Notes under the pieces: generated by a model
Database searches by the model: none
The model's input: only the letters and a program-made list of their open reading frames with translations
Told to the model about the DNA's origin: nothing
Part shown: positions 42,813-46,534 of the stretch, piece after piece
How positions within the stretch are numbered: the first letter of the stretch is position 1
Layout of the letters: every line of letters starts with the position of its first letter
Program-made: the position numbers and the translations under genes
Origin: Paludibacteraceae bacterium
Lineage (GTDB): Bacteria; Bacteroidota; Bacteroidia; Bacteroidales; Paludibacteraceae
NCBI GenBank assembly: GCA_017479885.1
Contig: JAFVBR010000048.1
Location: forward strand, 1 to 46,534
Length of the DNA: 46,534 nt
Direction of reading: 5' to 3'

Positions 42813-45656
42813 ATGAAGAAAACATTTCTTATTGTTGCCGCCATGCTGTGTGCTGTGGCGGTAAGTGCCAAAACTCTTTATTTGAAGGCAGGAACTGTTG
42901 ATTTCACTGTCGATGGTGCTGTTGTTGCTATATGGACTTGGGGAGGCTCAAGTGCTGATGCTTGGTCGGTATTTCAGTCGGCTGGCGTCAACGGCATAAG
43001 CAAAACCGATATAGCTGATGGCAGAACAGGCGGCAAAATCGTGCGCTTCCCCGGCGGCACTACTCCTGCATGGGAAGGCACCACTATCTGGAATCAGACC
43101 GGTGACCTCCAGTGGGACGACACCAAAGACTGCATGGAGCTGATTCCTAATTCCGACAACTCATGGGACGGACTGACTGGCGTAACTTGGACTGTTTACG
43201 ACGGCTCTTCCGTCACTCCTGCCGGATATTACCTTACCGGTGACGGTACTTGGACAGGTGGAGCTGAGTGGGACCCCAAAGCCGCTGAAATCAAAGACGG
43301 CAAGCTCGAACTCAACCTCAAGGAAGGTACCTACAAGTGCAAGATTACCAATGGCACGTGGAATCAGAACTGGGGTTATTCGGCTGTGGGCGCAGACTGC
43401 ACCAATGTGCAACCTACCGGCGATGAAGACGGCAACATCGTCTTCACTCTTGCCAAAGCAACCAAGGTCACAATCACCTTCGATGGTAGCAAAGTGTGCA
43501 TTTCCGCCGAAGGCGGCGATGATGTAGTTGTGCCTACCAAAACCCATTATGCGAGTGCAGTGCCCTCGCAGTCAACCGATGTCATGCTGCAGGCATTCTA
43601 CTACGACTCCTATGCTGACCGCAAATATACCAATGCCGGCAGTTTCCCAAACACCAAGTGGAAATCGCTCACCCAGCAGGCATCCGAACTCGGAGCATTC
43701 TTCGACCTTATATGGCTCCCGCCATCGGCAAAGTCGAGCGGCGGTACCGGCTATCACCCCTCACAGTACAGCAATCAGAACAGCGACTGGGGTAGCCGTG
43801 CCGAACTGCAGGAGTTCATCAAGGCTATGCACAACTCACCGCTCAAAACCAAAGTGGTGGCAGATATCGTGGTCAACCATGCCAACAACAAGTCCACTTG
43901 GTGCGATTTCTATGAGTACGACTTCGGCTCCTATGGAAAGTTTGCTCCTCAAGCATCGTGGATCTGCAAGACTGACGAAGTGAACTCTGCTTCGGGTGCA
44001 GGCTCCTGCAAAGGCAAAGCCACTGGTAAAGACGACGACGGTTACGGAGGTGATGCCAACTATGCCGATGCACGCGACTGGGACCATCAGAATGCCGAAG
44101 TACAGAAAATGTGCCGTGCTTACCTGCAGTGGATGTACGATGAGATAGGCTACGACGGATGGCGCTACGACTATTGCAAAGGCTTCTGGAACGGCCATAT
44201 CAACGACTACAACAAGGCTTCGGGCGCATACTTCTCCGTAATGGAGTATTGGGATGGTAACCCGCAGACTCTCAAAAGCCGTATTGGTGATGCCGGAAAC
44301 AATACTATGACTTTCGACTTCGCTACCAAATATACTGCTATCAACGACCCTGACAACAGTTCGAAGGGTATCGCCGGTGGCAACTATTCCACTTGCAAGG
44401 GTGCAGGTCTCCCCGGCATTGGCATGTCCAAATATGCTGTTACTTTTGTTGACAGCCACGACACCTTCGAGCGCGATGTCAACGAGTTCCTCGGCAAAGA
44501 CAACAGTCTCAAGGCCGCCAACAAGGACAAACTCCTGCAAGCCAATGCTTACATTCTCTCTATGCCGGGCATCCCGTGCGTATTCTATCCTCATTGGTAC
44601 AAGTATAAAGACGAAATAGGCAAGATGGTCATGGCACGTCATGCTGCCCAGGTGCACAGCGAGTCTTCGGTTGATGACGAAGCTGATGCAAGTGGTTATA
44701 AAGCTGTCGTTTCCGGAAAGAACGGAGGCTCGCTTATCCTCCTGCTTGGCAACCGTGTCAGTCAGACTATCGGATCTGACTACAAACTCGCAGTCAAAGG
44801 CTCGGGTTATGCCGTTTACTACAAAGCCGCTTCCGGCACTACCAACGACCTCAGTCTCGTTGTTTCACCCGGGTCGTCCGTATTCAAGGATGCTGCTAAA
44901 GGTATTGATGTTACCATCAAGACTATCGCTCTCAGCGGTACTCCTACAGTCTATTATACCACCGACGGCTCCGAGCCTACCACATCGTCAAACAAACTGA
45001 CAGGCACTTCGCTCAATTTCAAAACAACCACCACTCTCAAAGTGATGGCTGTCAACGGCTCATCGAAGACTCCCGTACAGACTTATACCTATACTTACAA
45101 AGAGCCTCAAACCACTCCTATTGTGGTTAAGTTCTATAAACCGGGGAGCTGGTCTAAGGTTAACTTGTATGCTTGGGACTCCAATGGCGATATGCTCGGT
45201 AAATGGCCCGGTAAGGAACTGACCGACAGAGATGAAAACGGATACTATATGTATCAGTTTGACGCAGCCGTCAAAGAAGTTAACTTCATCTTCAATTGCG
45301 GTAACGGTTGCGACCAGACTGGTGACCTCTTCACTGACGAGGACGTTTGCTACTCATGGTCGGGAGGAGCTGAGAAACTTGAACCCGAGTGTCTGACCCC
45401 TGCCGCTTTGGAAGACGTGCAGGCTGTTGTTGCTGAAATCAAGGTTTATCCCAATCCTGTTCAAACAACGCTCAGCATCGAAACCGAAGAAACCGTCTCC
45501 GAGGCATATATTTACACTGTTACTGGTCAGTGCCGGAAGATGGAGTTCGGCAATGTACGCCAAATCAATGTTGACGGAATGTCGGCTGGCATGTATATCC
45601 TCAACCTTCGCATGAAGAACGGCTCTCTGGCTACAAAACTCTTTATCAAGCAGTAA
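42813..45656 (+). CDS. Secreted GH13 alpha-amylase with CBM26 and T9SS domain
   Basis: 947 residues, signal peptide (about 1-19). It hydrolyses internal alpha-1,4 bonds of starch outside the cell. An N-terminal YL-W module (20-110) and a beta domain precede the GH13 barrel (about 255-620): region I DIVVNH (351-356), region II GWRYDY with nucleophile Asp453, region III with acid/base Glu478 (VMEYW), region IV FVDSHD with Asp550. A chitobiase-C-terminal-like fold follows (about 686-753, YYTTDGSEPTTSS), then CBM26 (about 768-850, FYKPGSWSKVNLYAWD, WPGKEL). The T9SS type A domain (about 877-947) has KVYPNPVQTTL and MSAGMYILNL. All four catalytic regions are intact. It stands next to the surface operon with starch-binding-type domains. 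Confidence 0.95.
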   Translation: MKKTFLIVAAMLCAVAVSAKTLYLKAGTVDFTVDGAVVAIWTWGGSSADAWSVFQSAGVNGISKTDIADGRTGGKIVRFPGGTTPAWEGTTIWNQTGDLQWDDTKDCMELIPNSDNSWDGLTGVTWTVYDGSSVTPAGYYLTGDGTWTGGAEWDPKAAEIKDGKLELNLKEGTYKCKITNGTWNQNWGYSAVGADCTNVQPTGDEDGNIVFTLAKATKVTITFDGSKVCISAEGGDDVVVPTKTHYASAVPSQSTDVMLQAFYYDSYADRKYTNAGSFPNTKWKSLTQQASELGAFFDLIWLPPSAKSSGGTGYHPSQYSNQNSDWGSRAELQEFIKAMHNSPLKTKVVADIVVNHANNKSTWCDFYEYDFGSYGKFAPQASWICKTDEVNSASGAGSCKGKATGKDDDGYGGDANYADARDWDHQNAEVQKMCRAYLQWMYDEIGYDGWRYDYCKGFWNGHINDYNKASGAYFSVMEYWDGNPQTLKSRIGDAGNNTMTFDFATKYTAINDPDNSSKGIAGGNYSTCKGAGLPGIGMSKYAVTFVDSHDTFERDVNEFLGKDNSLKAANKDKLLQANAYILSMPGIPCVFYPHWYKYKDEIGKMVMARHAAQVHSESSVDDEADASGYKAVVSGKNGGSLILLLGNRVSQTIGSDYKLAVKGSGYAVYYKAASGTTNDLSLVVSPGSSVFKDAAKGIDVTIKTIALSGTPTVYYTTDGSEPTTSSNKLTGTSLNFKTTTTLKVMAVNGSSKTPVQTYTYTYKEPQTTPIVVKFYKPGSWSKVNLYAWDSNGDMLGKWPGKELTDRDENGYYMYQFDAAVKEVNFIFNCGNGCDQTGDLFTDEDVCYSWSGGAEKLEPECLTPAALEDVQAVVAEIKVYPNPVQTTLSIETEETVSEAYIYTVTGQCRKMEFGNVRQINVDGMSAGMYILNLRMKNGSLATKLFIKQ

Positions 45657-45662
45657 TACACC

Positions 45663-45692
45663 ACATGGACACGGTCACTGCCGTGTCCATGT
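45663..45692 (+). terminator. Stem-loop after the alpha-amylase gene
   Basis: ACATGGACACGG and CCGTGTCCATGT form a perfect 12-bp stem with a TCACTG loop, 6 bp after the stop. No long T-tract follows, so it is a probable but not classical terminator. Confidence 0.65.
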
Positions 45693-45700
45693 CTGCTTGT

Positions 45701-45742
45701 TATGCAATTTTATACAAGTTTTATACACTTTTAAGCAGTTTT
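45701..45742 (+). repeat. Words repeated at alternating 10 and 11 bp
   Basis: TATGCAATTT, TATACAAGTTT, TATACACTTT and TAAGCAGTTTT start at 45701, 45711, 45722 and 45732. The mean period of about 10.5 bp is one helical turn, so T-tracts lie on one face of the helix, which favours bending. Confidence 0.6.
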
Positions 45743-45796
45743 TATGCATAAATCTTAAAAAACGACACTCTTCGGTTAGCTGACTCTAAGGTAACC

Positions 45797-45821
45797 TCAA
45801 GCTAAGTGTTAGCTAACTCTT
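45797..45821 (+). repeat. 25-nt intergenic word shared with 23736-23760
   Basis: Matches 23736-23760 at 23 of 25 positions (TCAAGC-AAGTGTTAGCTA-CTCTT). In this copy AGCTAAGTGTTAGCT forms a 6-bp inverted repeat; the other copy breaks it. Confidence 0.6.
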
Positions 45822-45827
45822 CAATAT

Positions 45828-45841
45828 TGCATAATTATGCA
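45828..45841. promoter_or_regulatory. 14-bp palindrome upstream of the last gene
   Basis: TGCATAATTATGCA is a perfect palindrome 71 bp before the ATG at 45912, in a gap where I see no TAnnTTTG element. Half-words (TATGCA) also occur in the phased array at 45701. It could be an operator for a starch regulator; that is inference. Confidence 0.4.
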
Positions 45842-45911
45842 GAATCTTAACAAAAGTAAACTTTTTTATTCAACCTGACAATAAAACCTCTTATATAATA
45901 ACTTCTATATC

Positions 45912-46534
45912 ATGAAAAAACATTTACTACTTCTTGCAGTAGTGCTTTCTGCACTCGCACTTAATGCCAAAACCCTCTATCTCAATACCTCCAACGGCTG
46001 GGAAGACGGTGGATGCAACAAGTTTGCAGTGTGGCAGTGGGCTGACGGTCAGGATGGCTATTTCACTGACTTCATGACTCAGGTCAAAGACCACATCTGG
46101 TCTGTTGACGTAACAGAAAACAATCTCCTCTTTGTACGTTTCAACCCCGACCTCTCTGCTCCTAAGTGGACTGAAAACGACGATAACTCCTCATGGGGAC
46201 AGACTTGTGACCTCACTCTCGGTGACTATGACCTCTATACTCCCGATATGAACTGGAACAATGAATGTAGTGGTTTCGGTGGTCAGTGGAGCACCTACGA
46301 CCCCAATACTGACCCGGGCACAAACCCCGGTACCAACCCCGGCGGAGGTACAACTGGTACTACGGGAGACTTTTACCTGATTGGTGAGTGGAACGGACAG
46401 GTCTTCGGCGATGGTGTAGACTATAAAAACTTCATTGAGGAGAACAAGATGACTGACTGCAAAATCAGCAAGACTTTCACCGACTCCGACCCTGCACGCT
46501 CTGCATGCTGGATTCGTGTGAAGATGATGCTCAA
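45912..46534 (+). CDS. Secreted starch-type protein, 3'-truncated by window edge
   Basis: 207 complete codons and two bases before the window ends, no stop. Signal peptide MKKHLLLLAVVLSALALNA, then KTLYLNTSNGWEDGG and FAVWQWADG, the same N-terminal module that opens the amylase at 42813 and occurs in the giant protein at 1185-1505 (YLKTNADW, FAVYYWEGG, RFN). A linker of TDPGTNPGTNPGGGTTG-type sequence (about 132-152) leads to a second domain starting DFYLIGEWNGQVFGDG. By architecture and position it is probably another amylase or a starch-binding protein, but the catalytic part, if any, is outside the window. Confidence 0.8.
   Translation, partial: MKKHLLLLAVVLSALALNAKTLYLNTSNGWEDGGCNKFAVWQWADGQDGYFTDFMTQVKDHIWSVDVTENNLLFVRFNPDLSAPKWTENDDNSSWGQTCDLTLGDYDLYTPDMNWNNECSGFGGQWSTYDPNTDPGTNPGTNPGGGTTGTTGDFYLIGEWNGQVFGDGVDYKNFIEENKMTDCKISKTFTDSDPARSACWIRVKMML

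Overview
The window looks like chromosomal DNA of a Bacteroidales bacterium (phylum Bacteroidota), probably an uncultured gut, rumen or oral lineage that has a type IX secretion system (T9SS). The grounds are: promoters of the form TTG-N20-TAnnTTTG; several large secreted proteins ending in T9SS-type C-terminal domains; BACON, FISUMP, DUF6452 and DUF6048 family proteins; an FtsK-LolA pair; and an Rnf operon in the order B-C-D-G-E-A with an RseC-like gene upstream. I cannot name genus or species. No tRNA, rRNA, CRISPR array, IS transposase or phage gene was seen.

Layout. 2-11290: the 3' part of a giant multidomain secreted protein (more than 3,100 residues visible, 5' end outside the window), a small exported protein with a PGTPLGD-membrane-basic tail, and a smaller protein built of the same lectin-like and Ig-like modules. 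11291-11928: a repeat-rich spacer, then a promoter and a structured leader for rplU-rpmA. 12646-18076: serS, a membrane-anchored conserved protein, a DUF6452 lipoprotein that seems to start with CTG, a DUF6048 protein, and transketolase. 18131-21427 (minus strand): ftsK then lolA. 21679-23639: a BACON/FISUMP lipoprotein whose signal peptide is frameshifted. 23850-24761 (minus): a CDF metal exporter. 25000-34616: rseC and the rnf operon, split by an AT-rich islet of lipoproteins (25560-27218) plus a YD-repeat-like lipoprotein. A hotdog thioesterase sits between rnfC and rnfD. 34671-35351: trmO. 35529-42712: a tight four-gene operon of starch-binding-like and T9SS cargo proteins alternating with two related outer-membrane barrels, one fused to STN and OmpA domains. 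42813 to the end: a secreted GH13 alpha-amylase and the start of a second protein of the same surface starch group.

How the genes work together. The right end reads as a cell-surface starch/glycan module: secreted amylase with CBM26 and a T9SS tail, CBM-bearing cargo, and outer-membrane barrels that could hold or organise them. The centre is energy metabolism: the Rnf complex moves electrons between ferredoxin and NAD+ and couples this to ion transport. The left end is core translation genes flanked by surface proteins.

The most unexpected signal is in the non-coding DNA. Several intergenic regions carry short words repeated at fixed period: 9 bp just upstream of start codons, 11 and 15 bp downstream of genes, 7 bp between ftsK and lolA. 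A 28-bp perfect palindrome occurs in the same composite arrangement after two unrelated genes.
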